A DNA stretch of 64,000 nt, taken from the NCBI GenBank assembly GCA_035945115.1, contig DASZAN010000058.1, positions 1 through 64,000 of the forward strand, written 5' to 3'. Below, in pieces: positions 18,596-26,971 of the stretch (position 1 is the first letter of the stretch; each line of letters begins with the position of its first letter). The notes under the pieces were generated by a model. It did not search any database. It had not been told where the DNA came from and was given only the letters and a program-made list of their open reading frames with translations. Both the position numbers and the translations under genes were made by a program. The DNA is from DAHUYF01 sp035945115 (GTDB lineage Bacteria; Pseudomonadota; Alphaproteobacteria; ATCC43930; CGMCC-115725).

Positions 18596-19762
18596 ATGCC
18601 ACCTTCGACCGCCACTACCGCCATCGCCGAGATCCGCAATGCCGTCGCAGCGCTCTGCGCACGCTTCCCCGGCGAATACTGGCGCACGCTCGATCGCGAG
18701 CGCGCTTACCCCACCGAGTTCGTGCGCGCGCTCACCGAGGGTGGATTCCTCGGCTGTCTCATTCCCGAGGAGCATGGCGGCAGCGGGCTCGGGATCGGCG
18801 CTGCGGCAGCGATCCTCGAGGAGGTGCACAAAAGCGGCTGCAACGGCGCCGCCTGCCACGCGCAGATGTACATCATGGGGACCGTGCTGCGCCACGGGAG
18901 TGCCGCGCAGAAGGCGCAATTCCTGCCGAGGATCGCCTCGGGCGAGCTCCGCCTCCAGGCCTTCGGGGTCACCGAACCTTCGGCGGGGACGGACACCACC
19001 GCGATTCGCACCACCGCCGAGCGCAAGGGCGACCGCTACGTCGTCAATGGCCAGAAAGTATGGACCTCGCGCGTCGAGCATTCCGACCTGATGCTGCTCC
19101 TTGCGCGCACCACGCCGCGGAGCGCCGTGGCGAAGCGCACCGAGGGGCTTTCCGTCTTTCTCATCGATCTCCGCAGCGCGCGCGGCAAAGGCGTTACCAT
19201 CCGTCCCATCCGCACGATGATGAATCACGCTACGACGGAAGTGTTCTTCGACAATCTCGAGATCCCCGCCGATAGCCTCATCGGCGAAGAAGGGAAGGGC
19301 TTCCGCTACATCCTCGACGGCATGAATGCCGAACGCATCCTCATTGCTGCCGAGTGCATCGGCGATGCGCGCTGGTTCATCGCCCGCGCGACGGATTACG
19401 CCAAGAGCCGCGTCGTCTTTGGCCGACCGATCGGGCAGAATCAGGGCGTGCAGTTTCCGATCGCGCGCGCTTATGCCGCCAGCGAAGCGGCGGCGCTCAT
19501 GGTCGCCAACGCCGCCGCGCTCTACGAGGCGGGCGAGCCCTCCGGCAAGGAGGCAAACATGGCGAAGCTGCTCGCCGCCGACGCTTCATGGCAGGCGGCC
19601 GATATGTGCGTGCAGACCCATGGCGGCTTCGGCTTTGCCGAGGAGTACGATGTCGAGCGTAAGTTCCGCGAGACGCGCCTTTATCAGGTGGCGCCGATCT
19701 CAACGAATCTGATCTTGGCGTATCTCGCGGAACACGTGCTCGGCTTGCCGCGCTCCTATTGA
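18596..19762 (+). CDS. Acyl-CoA dehydrogenase, isovaleryl-type catalytic site
   Basis: The 388-residue protein has the full acyl-CoA dehydrogenase fold: the FAD/substrate motif FGVTEPSAGTDTTAIRTTA (about 123-141), WTS, the RVVFGRPIGQNQGVQFPIA signature and a QTHGGFGFAEEYDVER C-terminal FAD loop. The usual C-terminal YEGT glutamate is replaced (RLYQVAPIS). A Glu in GMNAERILIAAE (E246) lies where isovaleryl-CoA dehydrogenase keeps its catalytic base, so the enzyme can still be active. The substrate is unknown. It faces a second, similar dehydrogenase at 20384-21547. Confidence 0.92.
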   Translation: MPPSTATTAIAEIRNAVAALCARFPGEYWRTLDRERAYPTEFVRALTEGGFLGCLIPEEHGGSGLGIGAAAAILEEVHKSGCNGAACHAQMYIMGTVLRHGSAAQKAQFLPRIASGELRLQAFGVTEPSAGTDTTAIRTTAERKGDRYVVNGQKVWTSRVEHSDLMLLLARTTPRSAVAKRTEGLSVFLIDLRSARGKGVTIRPIRTMMNHATTEVFFDNLEIPADSLIGEEGKGFRYILDGMNAERILIAAECIGDARWFIARATDYAKSRVVFGRPIGQNQGVQFPIARAYAASEAAALMVANAAALYEAGEPSGKEANMAKLLAADASWQAADMCVQTHGGFGFAEEYDVERKFRETRLYQVAPISTNLILAYLAEHVLGLPRSY

Positions 19763-19891
19763 CGGCCGGCGCGGAGACCTCCTGTTGTCCTGCCGCGCGC
19801 GAAATTCCGCCCAGGCCACTTCCGCCGCCAGGGTGAATCCTACCAGCAGGATCGCCCATCCAACACTCGACATCGCCGCACCCGTCAGCAT
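19700..19891 (-). CDS. Possible small membrane protein
   Basis: A 63-residue ORF has one predicted transmembrane helix (MSSVGWAILLVGFTLAAEVA) and a basic tail. GAGG lies 6 bases before the chosen ATG. It overlaps the last 63 bases of the acyl-CoA dehydrogenase on the opposite strand, which counts against it. It resembles the small ORF at 3559-3687. Confidence 0.25.
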   Translation of the reverse strand: MLTGAAMSSVGWAILLVGFTLAAEVAWAEFRARQDNRRSPRRPSIGARQAEHVFREIRQDQIR

Positions 19892-19985
19892 GTTCAGCCT
19901 CTTGAAACTGAACATCTCGACTGCGGGTTTTGTCCCATCGTCCGTCTGACCCCAACGGGTTATGCCGAGCCATCCTAGAAGACGA

Positions 19986-20369
19986 TCAGCGGCTCTCCGG
20001 GAAATTGAGCTCGATCATGACCTTGTTCGGGTCTTGGACGAAGAGCTGGCGCAGGCGAATGCCCGGCACCTCGTTTTCGCGAAACGCAAGGCCGAGGCGC
20101 TCGAAGCGGCGGCGCATGCCGTCGAAATCATCGGCGGTGAAGGCGACGTGGTCGAAATTGCCGGTCGCATCGCCTTCACTGGCACCGATCTGGCCGCTCG
20201 GCGGCACGAGATGAACGACCGCCTGCTCGCCGCAATAAAGCCAATAGCCGGGGAAGGCCAGCGGCGGCCGCGGCCCTTCGACGAGTCCCAGCGCATCGCG
20301 ATAGAAATCGCGCGTGCCCTCGAGATCCTCGGTGCGGACGGTGACGTGATTCAATTGCGTGAGCGGCAT
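19986..20369 (-). CDS. VOC (glyoxalase/dioxygenase fold) family protein
   Basis: The 127-residue protein is a one-module vicinal-oxygen-chelate protein with two beta-alpha-beta-beta-beta repeats. The first metal-ligand strand is LNHVTVRTEDLEGTRDFYRD with its His; the second repeat begins FDHVAFTADDFDGM, and the protein ends DPNKVMIELNF with the terminal Glu. Such proteins are metal-dependent lyases, isomerases or dioxygenases. It sits 14 bases downstream of an acyl-CoA dehydrogenase on the same strand, so it is probably co-transcribed and may act on the same CoA-ester pathway, for example as an epimerase-like step (inference). Confidence 0.87.
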   Translation of the reverse strand: MPLTQLNHVTVRTEDLEGTRDFYRDALGLVEGPRPPLAFPGYWLYCGEQAVVHLVPPSGQIGASEGDATGNFDHVAFTADDFDGMRRRFERLGLAFRENEVPGIRLRQLFVQDPNKVMIELNFPESR

Positions 20370-20383
20370 GGCGGTCTCCCAGC

Positions 20384-21547
20384 TCAGTAGGATTTCGGCA
20401 AGCCCAGCACCCGCTCGGCGATGTGGCAGAGCATGAGCTGCGGGCTGACGGGTGCGATGCGGGCGATCTGCGCTTCGCGGAGATAGCGCTCGACGTGATA
20501 TTCCTGCGCGTAACCGTAGCCGCCATGGGTCAGCACTGCCGTCTCGCAGGCGCGCCAGCACGCTTCGGCGGCGAGATATTTGGCGGCGTTGGCCTCGGCG
20601 CCGCAAGGCTCGTCGGCGTCGTAAAGCGCCGCCGCGTGGCGCACCATGAGCTCCGCCGCCTTGAGCTCGGCCCAGGAGTGTGCGAGCGGATGCTGGACGC
20701 CTTGGTTCTGACCGATGGGACGGCCGAAGACGACGCGCGTCTTGGCGTATTGCGCGGCGCGCTCGAGCGCGGCGAAGCCGAGCCCCACCGCTTCTGCCGC
20801 GATGAGAATGCGCTCGGGATTCATGCCGTGCAGTATCTGCGCGAAGCCTTTGCCTTCCTCGCCGATGAGATCGGCGCGCGGCACGCGCAGGCCATCGATG
20901 AAGAGCATGTTGGAATCGACGGCCTTGCGGCCCATCTTGGCGATCTCGCGCACCTCGACGAAGCGGCGATCGAGGTCGGTATAGAAGAGGCTCATGCCCG
21001 CGGTCGCTCGCGCCACGGCGTCGAGCGGCGTGCTGCGCGCGAGGATGAGCATCTTGTGCGCGACCTGCGCCGTCGAGATCCAGATCTTGCTGCCGGAAAT
21101 GACGTAGTGCTCGCCGTCGCGCACCGCCTTGGTCTTGAGGTGCGTGGTATCGAGGCCGACATCGGGCTCGGTGATGGCGAAGCACGCCTTCTCGGCGCCG
21201 TGGATGAGCGGCGGCAAGAAGCGCCGCTTTTGCTCCTCCGTGCCGAAGCGCACCACGGGATTGAGGCCGAAAATATTCATGTGGAGCGCAGAGGCGCCGC
21301 TGAAGCCGGCGCCCGATTGTGCCACCGCCTGCATCATCACCGCCGCCTCGGCAATGCCGAGCCCGGCGCCGCCATAAGCCTCGGGCATGGCGATGCCGAG
21401 CCAACCGTCCCGCGCGACGGCGGCGTAAAATTCTTCGGGAAATCCCCCGGCGCGGTCGCGCTCGAGCCAATAGGCGTCGCCGAACTGCGCGCAAAGCCGG
21501 ACGATGGCGTCGCGAATGCGTTCCTGTTCCGCGGTGAGGACAGTCAT
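20384..21547 (-). CDS. Acyl-CoA dehydrogenase, isovaleryl-type catalytic site
   Basis: The 387-residue protein has CFAITEPDVGLDTTHLKTKA (about 122-141), WISTAQ, RVVFGRPIGQNQGVQHPLAH and THGGYGYAQEYHVERY. As in the convergent gene at 18596, the C-terminal YEGT is missing (QIARIAPVS) and the likely base is E245 in GMNPERILIAAE. The two proteins are clearly paralogous, both ending in the pattern HI/LAE-VLGLP-SY. The ATG at 21547 follows GGGGAGA; the frame is open further to 21646. A VOC protein follows in the probable operon. Confidence 0.92.
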   Translation of the reverse strand: MTVLTAEQERIRDAIVRLCAQFGDAYWLERDRAGGFPEEFYAAVARDGWLGIAMPEAYGGAGLGIAEAAVMMQAVAQSGAGFSGASALHMNIFGLNPVVRFGTEEQKRRFLPPLIHGAEKACFAITEPDVGLDTTHLKTKAVRDGEHYVISGSKIWISTAQVAHKMLILARSTPLDAVARATAGMSLFYTDLDRRFVEVREIAKMGRKAVDSNMLFIDGLRVPRADLIGEEGKGFAQILHGMNPERILIAAEAVGLGFAALERAAQYAKTRVVFGRPIGQNQGVQHPLAHSWAELKAAELMVRHAAALYDADEPCGAEANAAKYLAAEACWRACETAVLTHGGYGYAQEYHVERYLREAQIARIAPVSPQLMLCHIAERVLGLPKSY

Positions 21548-21648
21548 AGAGGTCTCCCCGGGCGCCATCCATGGCGCCTCGGGCACACTCTCGCAAGGGT
21601 GCCGCGAAGGCACTAAGCTCGCGCAATGAAAGAGAGGGAGAAGCACCC

Positions 21649-22407
21649 GTGAAGCTCTACGCCATGACCTGTGGTCAGATCACGGGCGAATTGGGCTATC
21701 TCATGGAAGGTGGCAGCGGCAAGGTCACATTGCCCATTCCCGCCTATCTCATCGTCCATTCCAAGGGCATGGCGCTCTTCGACACCGGCATGCATCCCGA
21801 TTGCCAGCACGATCCGCTCGGTCGCTTGGGGCAACGGATCAATACGCTCTTCGAAATCCATTTCAAGCCTGGTGAAGAGGTGAGCGCGCGGCTCGAGGCG
21901 ATCGACCGCGATCCCGCCAAGATCGACTTCATCATCAGCTCGCATCTCCATTTCGACCATGTCGGCGGCAACGCCCTTGTTCCCAACGCCACCGTCATCG
22001 CGCAAAAGCGCGAATGGCAGGCTGGGATGGATCCGGAGATGGCGCGGCTTCGCGGCTTCAACCGTCGCGACTTCGATCTCGGGCACCCCGTGCGCGAGGT
22101 CGAGGGCGAGCACGATGTCTTTGGCGACGGTCGCGTGGTGTGCCTGCCGACGCACGGCCACACGCCCGGGCACCAATCGCTCAAGCTGCGGCTTCAATCC
22201 GGCGACGTCGTGCTGGCGGGCGATGCCTGCTATTTCTGCCAGACGCTCCGCGAGCGGCGGCTTCCCACGAATGTGTTCGACCGCGAGGCCATGCATGCCT
22301 CACTCGAGCGCCTGGCCGCGCTCGAAGCGTCGGGCGCGCGCATCTTCTTCGGCCATGACGGCGAGTTCTGGAAGAGCGTGCCGCAAGCGCCCGCGGCGAT
22401 CACATGA
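21649..22407 (+). CDS. MBL-fold metallo-hydrolase (AHL-lactonase-like)
   Basis: The 252-residue protein has the metallo-beta-lactamase metal motif SSHLHFDHVGGN, a second site His in THGHTPGHQSLKL, a bridging Asp region (VLAGDACYF) and a late His in FFGHDGEFW. Size and the N-terminal DTGMHPDC element fit the AttM/AiiA-type lactonases, which open homoserine lactones or other lactones. The GTG at 21649 follows GGGAG and gives MKLYAMTCGQI. It is divergent from the acyl-CoA dehydrogenase operon. The substrate cannot be read from the sequence. Confidence 0.88.
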   Translation: MKLYAMTCGQITGELGYLMEGGSGKVTLPIPAYLIVHSKGMALFDTGMHPDCQHDPLGRLGQRINTLFEIHFKPGEEVSARLEAIDRDPAKIDFIISSHLHFDHVGGNALVPNATVIAQKREWQAGMDPEMARLRGFNRRDFDLGHPVREVEGEHDVFGDGRVVCLPTHGHTPGHQSLKLRLQSGDVVLAGDACYFCQTLRERRLPTNVFDREAMHASLERLAALEASGARIFFGHDGEFWKSVPQAPAAIT

Positions 22408-22424
22408 GCTGATCGAGGGGAAGT

Positions 22425-22554
22425 CATAGCCTAAGGCTATGGAGAAATCCGGGTAAAAGAAGAATTTAATTTCTTCCGCGCCTGTAGTCATGTCAGGCGG
22501 AGACCTCGCGCTCTATTTCCTTGACCAAGATTTCACGTATCTGCTAACGCGAGA
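22425..22554 (+). other. Structured leader upstream of the TiaS-like/TonB operon
   Basis: Four short perfect hairpins are packed in 130 bases: CATAGCC/GGCTATG (22425-22441), GAAGAA/TTCTTC (22459-22476), CGCCTG/CAGGCG (22479-22499) and CTCGCG/CGCGAG (22506-22511 with 22549-22554). The segment GTCAGGCGGAGACCTCGC resembles a B12 box with two extra bases, and GGAGAAATCC resembles the P4/P5 part of cobalamin riboswitches. The GCCACTG element and normal spacing are missing, so a cobalamin riboswitch is only a possibility. The first hairpin could instead end the upstream MBL gene. Confidence 0.35.
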
Positions 22555-22580
22555 TATGCGCCGAGCTACCGCGATTTCTG

Positions 22581-23342
22581 TTGGGTCTCATCTTGGCTGA
22601 GAGCGCGCGCCATCTCGTCGGTATCGACGACACGGACGATGCCGACAGCCGCGGCACCGGCCATCTGGTGCGGGACATTGGCGCGCGCATCGCGGCGTCC
22701 GGCCTCGCCGAGGTGCACGGGATCAGCCGGCACCAGCTCTTCTTCGACCCGCGCATTCCCTACACCTCGCACAACAGCTCGCTCTGTCTCGATGCGGATA
22801 TCGCGCCAGGCCGTGCCGGCGAGCTCGCCGAGTATTGCCGCGGATATCTCCGCGCCGAGAGTGCGCCCGGTGCGGATGCCGGGCTCTGCATCGTCGCTTG
22901 GTCCGAGGTGAGCGACGATGTGATTGCCTTCGGCCGACGCGCCAAGACGGAGATCGTGACGCAGCAGGAGGCGCGCGCGCTCGCGGCACGCGAGGGCATC
23001 TTGCTCGAGGGGCTTACCGGCGATGAGGGCGGCGTCATCGGCGCGCTCGCCGCGGTGGGCCTGCGCCGGACCGACAATGACGGCCGCTTCAATTGGCGGC
23101 GGGGCATGCGTGAGGCGGAGCCGCTCATCAGCGTCGAGAAGCTGCTGCGCACCACCGGCATCGATGCGGTTGAGAGCGTTTCCGGACGGGCGGTCAATGC
23201 CCGTGACGTGATCGACGTGCGGCCATGGCCGCGCGCCATCCTTGCCGAGGGGCGTGCGGTTCTCTTGGTCGAAGAAGCGGGGGAGGAAAATGGAAACTGC
23301 GACTGGCGTCTCGCACGCAAGGATATCATCAAGCGCTATTGA
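22581..23342 (+). CDS. TiaS-like (tRNA-Ile2 agmatinylcytidine synthetase N-terminal type) protein
   Basis: The N-terminus reads HLVGIDDTDDADSRGTGHLV, the nucleotide-binding signature of archaeal TiaS, followed by DPRIPYTSHNSSLCLDAD at the place of the TiaS substrate loop. At 253 residues it lacks the OB-fold and zinc-ribbon parts of the archaeal enzyme (about 420 residues). Bacteria make the same anticodon with TilS, so the job here is probably not tRNA-Ile2 modification; ATP-dependent modification of another small molecule is an inference. Start is a TTG at 22581 or 22593; no good ribosome-binding site is seen. The next gene overlaps it by 53 bases, so the two are coupled, and a TonB receptor follows. 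Confidence 0.8.
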   Translation: MGLILAESARHLVGIDDTDDADSRGTGHLVRDIGARIAASGLAEVHGISRHQLFFDPRIPYTSHNSSLCLDADIAPGRAGELAEYCRGYLRAESAPGADAGLCIVAWSEVSDDVIAFGRRAKTEIVTQQEARALAAREGILLEGLTGDEGGVIGALAAVGLRRTDNDGRFNWRRGMREAEPLISVEKLLRTTGIDAVESVSGRAVNARDVIDVRPWPRAILAEGRAVLLVEEAGEENGNCDWRLARKDIIKRY

Positions 23343-23835
23343 CGCCACCGCGGCTTCCTGGCGTCGCGGCTTGCTCGTTTGCATTGCTCTCGGCGTCATC
23401 GCCGCCTTGTTCGACATGCTCGTGTGCATGCCGCTGCACCTTCCGGGTCATCGCGGGCTCGTCGGCATGGGGATTCTCGTTCTCGCGCGCGTTTTGACAC
23501 GGCAGCCCTGGAGTGCCAGCGCGACGGCCGCCACCTCCGCCCTCATTGTTGCGGCGCCCGTCATTGCGGCGAGACCCAGCGCCGCGATGCTTTATCTCGT
23601 CTCCGCCCTCGTGCTCGATGCGGCTTGCCTACTCTTCGCGGCGTGGCGCGAGCGGGTTTGGTTTTTGGCCATGGCGGCGGGTTTGGGCAACGGTGCGAAG
23701 GCCGTCGTCTTGTGGCTGCTCGGCGACCGCATCGCCGCGGGGTTCGGCGTCCAGCTCGCGAGCCATATTGGCTTTGGTCTTTGTGGCGGACTGATTGCGG
23801 CCGAGCTCTGGGCAATGACGAGGCGGTCTCGCTGA
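23290..23835 (+). CDS. Small polytopic membrane protein
   Basis: The 181-residue protein has five or so hydrophobic helices, beginning at GLLVCIALGVIAALFDMLVC, with polar features MPLHLPGHRGLVGM and WLLGDRIAAGFGVQLASHIGFG. The ATG follows GGGAGGAAA, a strong site inside the end of the TiaS-like gene. Size, His-rich loop and position next to a TonB receptor suggest an inner-membrane uptake component such as an ECF-type substrate-binding subunit, but I do not recognise the family and no ATPase or T-component gene is nearby. Confidence 0.7.
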   Translation: METATGVSHARISSSAIDATAASWRRGLLVCIALGVIAALFDMLVCMPLHLPGHRGLVGMGILVLARVLTRQPWSASATAATSALIVAAPVIAARPSAAMLYLVSALVLDAACLLFAAWRERVWFLAMAAGLGNGAKAVVLWLLGDRIAAGFGVQLASHIGFGLCGGLIAAELWAMTRRSR

Positions 23836-23898
23836 CATCGCCGTAGCAAGCGACGCGACAGGCCGGGGGCTTGGCCGCGTTATCGAGGGGGAAAGCGC

Positions 23899-25932
23899 GT
23901 GGCAAGAATGTTGGGGCGTGTCGCCTTGGCGATCTGTTTTGCCATGCCTAGCCTCGTGCGCATCGCCGCCGCGGCGGAGCCGCTCGGGCCCGACGACACT
24001 CGCACCGAGCCCTATCAGCTTGGCGCCGTCATCGTGACCGCGCCTTCGGGCGATGTGCAGGCGGGGCAATCGACCATCACTATTCCCGCGGCGGAGATCG
24101 ACGCGCTGGGCGCGCGCACCCTCGACGAGGCGTTCGGCTCGACGCCCGGCATCGACATCAGAAGCGGTGGCGGCGGCATTCCCCGCATCTTTCTCCGCGG
24201 CCTGCCGCCGCGGCACACGCCGCTCTTCCTGAACGGCGTTCCCATCAATTCCGCCGATGACGGCCAATTCGACCCGCGCCTTCTTCCGGTCGAGAACATC
24301 GCGGAGATCAAAGTCGTCGAAGGTAACAGCTCCGTGCTCTATGGCCCCGGCACGACCGCGGGTCTCATCGACATCATCACCAAGAAGGGCCGCGAAGGAT
24401 TGCACGGCGATGCCCGCGGCGAATGGGCGCGAGACAATGCCTGGCTCGGCAGCGCCGATCTCTCCGGCGCTTATGGCGGCTCGAATTTCTTCTTGAGCGG
24501 CAGCCGCCAAGAGATTCCCGATTTCTTCCTCGCCGACGGGTCGCGGCGCCCGAACAGCGACGAGCATCGAACCAATCTTTTCGGCAATGTCGGACACAGC
24601 GCCGGCGATTGGAGCATCGGCGTCTCCGGCAGCTATCTGAGCGCGCGCCAAGGCATCCCGTTCCAGACGATCAACGATCCCAACAACCCCTTCCTGAAGC
24701 AGAAGCAGTTCGAGCGGCTCGACAGCATCTCCGGCGCCTCGGGCCAGCTCGACTTGCGCTACGACCCCAAGAGCCCATGGAGCGCGCGCCTCTCGCTCTA
24801 CGTCAACCAGCTCAACGAGATCGACGACCGCTTCGACAACGCCAAGTTCAATTCGATGGTCGACCCCACGGTCCAGACCTTTCACCAAATTCCCGAAACG
24901 CTGGTCAGCGGCGCGCGATCATTCGTGACATACGATCTCCAATCGCTGGGCCTCTTGGCCTCGAGCTTGGCAGTGGAGCGTGATGCTGAGACACTCGGCG
25001 GCTTCATCCGCGACGTTCCCGTCGCCGGCGGCGGAGGCGGTGGAGGGGGTGGCCGGAGGGGTGGCGGCGGCGGGGGTGCCGCGGCGCCGACCTTCGGTTT
25101 CCGCGTGCTCACTCTCGATCAGGCGCTCTATACCTATTCCGCAGCGCTCGAATACAACGTCTCGCCGTTGCCGCGCACGCACTTCACGCTCGGCTACAGC
25201 CGCCACTGGTTTATCCGCGATCAGGACGACGTTCACGCCGAGCATCAGTGGATGACGGGTATCGCTTACGATGTGACGGAGACAGTCAAGGTGGACGGCT
25301 CCTACGGCCGCAAGGTTCGCTTTCCAACGCTGCAGGAGCTGTTCGACGCGGCGAAAGGCAATCCCAATCTCGTGCCCGAGCAGAGTGAGGATTATGAAAC
25401 GAACGTCACCTGGAAAGTCGCTCCGGCATCGACGCTGCAGCTCACGGGCTTTCACAACAAGGTCAACAACTTCATCCAAAACGACAACGTCACACAGGTG
25501 TTTTCCAATCGCGACGAGCTCATTCAAGGCACACAGCTCGCTCTGAACACGCGCCTCGATCCGTCATTCCTCTTAAAAGCGGCGTACACCTATCTCGATA
25601 CCCGCGACGAGACCACCGACACCCGCGTCGATTTCCGTCCGCGCCACGTCGTGGCATTGGAGGGCGATTATTGGCCGACGCCGGAATGGCAGATTCATGC
25701 GCTGCTCACCGTCGTCATGGATCAGGCGGTGACCGCGAACAACAATCCCTTCCGCCAGCAGCATCTGCCCGACTACGGCCTCATCGGCCTGCGCGTCGCG
25801 CGGTATTTCCCCGCTTATGGGTTCAAGGTTTATGCCGGCGCCGACAATCTCACCAACACGCGCTACGAGTTCGCGCCGGGCTTCCCAGCGGCGGGCGCGA
25901 CTTATCTCGTCGGCGCCCAGTTTGGGTTCTGA
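23899..25932 (+). CDS. TonB-dependent outer-membrane receptor
   Basis: The 677-residue protein has a signal peptide (VALAICFAMPSLVRIAAAA), a TonB-box-like stretch (QLGAVIVTAP), a plug domain (LDEAFGSTPGIDIRSGGG, IFLRGLPPRHTPLFLNGVPI, VVEGNSSVLYGPGTTAGLID) and a beta-barrel ending in Phe (VGAQFGF), the usual signal for BAM insertion. It imports a large or scarce ligand with TonB energy. Residues about 375-395 are almost pure Gly with two Arg, an unusual surface-loop insert. It lies 63 bases after the membrane-protein gene and probably belongs to the same operon. Confidence 0.93.
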   Translation: MARMLGRVALAICFAMPSLVRIAAAAEPLGPDDTRTEPYQLGAVIVTAPSGDVQAGQSTITIPAAEIDALGARTLDEAFGSTPGIDIRSGGGGIPRIFLRGLPPRHTPLFLNGVPINSADDGQFDPRLLPVENIAEIKVVEGNSSVLYGPGTTAGLIDIITKKGREGLHGDARGEWARDNAWLGSADLSGAYGGSNFFLSGSRQEIPDFFLADGSRRPNSDEHRTNLFGNVGHSAGDWSIGVSGSYLSARQGIPFQTINDPNNPFLKQKQFERLDSISGASGQLDLRYDPKSPWSARLSLYVNQLNEIDDRFDNAKFNSMVDPTVQTFHQIPETLVSGARSFVTYDLQSLGLLASSLAVERDAETLGGFIRDVPVAGGGGGGGGGRRGGGGGGAAAPTFGFRVLTLDQALYTYSAALEYNVSPLPRTHFTLGYSRHWFIRDQDDVHAEHQWMTGIAYDVTETVKVDGSYGRKVRFPTLQELFDAAKGNPNLVPEQSEDYETNVTWKVAPASTLQLTGFHNKVNNFIQNDNVTQVFSNRDELIQGTQLALNTRLDPSFLLKAAYTYLDTRDETTDTRVDFRPRHVVALEGDYWPTPEWQIHALLTVVMDQAVTANNNPFRQQHLPDYGLIGLRVARYFPAYGFKVYAGADNLTNTRYEFAPGFPAAGATYLVGAQFGF

Positions 25933-25935
25933 GCC

Positions 25936-26874
25936 TCAGACCTGTTGGATGGCCGAGAGCAGCCAATGTCCGCCCGGGCTGCGGGTGAAGGTCCAGAGCT
26001 CCCGCGCCTCGCTCGGGTGCCGCGGATCGCCTTCGACGAGCCAGTCGGGATCGCCGGACTTGCGGTCGGTGCGCACCGTGTAGTCGATCGCCCGCCAATG
26101 GAGGAGGCAGGTCGCGTATTGCAGCGCGCCTTCATCCCAGGCGTCGCGCACGTCGCCGCGGATGAGCGCGACGTCTTCGACATGATTCTCGACGCCTTGG
26201 CTCGTGTTGGTCGCGAGCTCCTCGCGGAAGTAGGAGAACATCTCCGGCGTCACGTAATGGCGGAGCGTGTCGAGATCGCCTTTGCTCCAGGCGCCTTGCA
26301 CCGCCCTCAGGATCGCTTCGAACGCCGCCTGGTCGGTGGCATCAACGGTGAGCGGGCGCGTCGGCGTCGCCGCGGGGCTGCCGCCCAATCCGAAGCCTTG
26401 CCGCATGCCATAGCCCATGCCGCCCAACGATGGTCCGCCGCCATACACCGGCGGCTCCGTCATCATGCCGCGGCGGAATAGGCGGAACACAAACGAAATC
26501 GCGAGAATGATGAGAAGCCACGAAAAGAGCGAGCCGAAGACACCGTAGCCCATACCCCAGTGCGGGAAGAGCAGGCTGCCGATCCAGGAGCCGATGAAGC
26601 CGCCGAAGAGCCCAGTGAGAAAGGGATGGCTCTGAGCGAAGCCGGGTTGGCCATAGTAGGACGAGCCGGCTTGGCTTTGCGGCGACGTGCTGCGCTCGAT
26701 CGCTTGGCCGCCATTGGGCGTGTAGGTGTGCGAGCCCATGCTCCCCTGGCTCGAATAGCCCATGCCGCTGCCGCCGCTCCGCGCGGTGGCGCCAGCGCGC
26801 GCCTCGGCGAGGCTCGGCGACAGCACAAGCAGCGCGCAAAGCAGCGCGAACAACCAAGCACGCCAGGCGCTCAT
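25936..26874 (-). CDS. Tim44-like domain membrane protein
   Basis: The 312-residue protein begins with a signal or anchor (LFALLCALLVLSPSLAEARA), has a Gly/Ser/Tyr-rich linker, then hydrophobic helices (LTGLFGGFIGSWIGSLLFPHWG and GSLFSWLLIILAISFVFRLF, given by position about 95-150), and a C-terminal Tim44-like domain (about 190-312: FEAILRAVQGAWSKGDLDTL, MFSYFREEL, ELWTFTRSPGGHWLLSAIQ). Bacterial members are inner-membrane proteins of unknown or lipid-related function. The ATG at 26874 was preferred to the longer open frame (to 27051) because the signal peptide begins there. It lies convergent to the TonB receptor at 3 bases. Confidence 0.87.
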   Translation of the reverse strand: MSAWRAWLFALLCALLVLSPSLAEARAGATARSGGSGMGYSSQGSMGSHTYTPNGGQAIERSTSPQSQAGSSYYGQPGFAQSHPFLTGLFGGFIGSWIGSLLFPHWGMGYGVFGSLFSWLLIILAISFVFRLFRRGMMTEPPVYGGGPSLGGMGYGMRQGFGLGGSPAATPTRPLTVDATDQAAFEAILRAVQGAWSKGDLDTLRHYVTPEMFSYFREELATNTSQGVENHVEDVALIRGDVRDAWDEGALQYATCLLHWRAIDYTVRTDRKSGDPDWLVEGDPRHPSEARELWTFTRSPGGHWLLSAIQQV

Positions 26875-26971
26875 GGGAGTGTCCGTCGGAAAGGTCGCGA
26901 ACAAGCCGCTTATATGTAGGTGCGGCACGGTGGCGTGCAAGGCGGCAGGCGAACGAAGGAGAGGCGTCGGG

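Noticed and set aside
20423..21616. 397-codon plus-strand frame across the acyl-CoA dehydrogenase
   Set aside because: Antisense shadow of a clear dehydrogenase; no motif or ribosome-binding site.
22425..22510. Confident cobalamin riboswitch
   Set aside because: Only a B12-box-like segment and a partial P4/P5 match; the core GCCACTG element and spacing are missing. Kept only as a structured leader.
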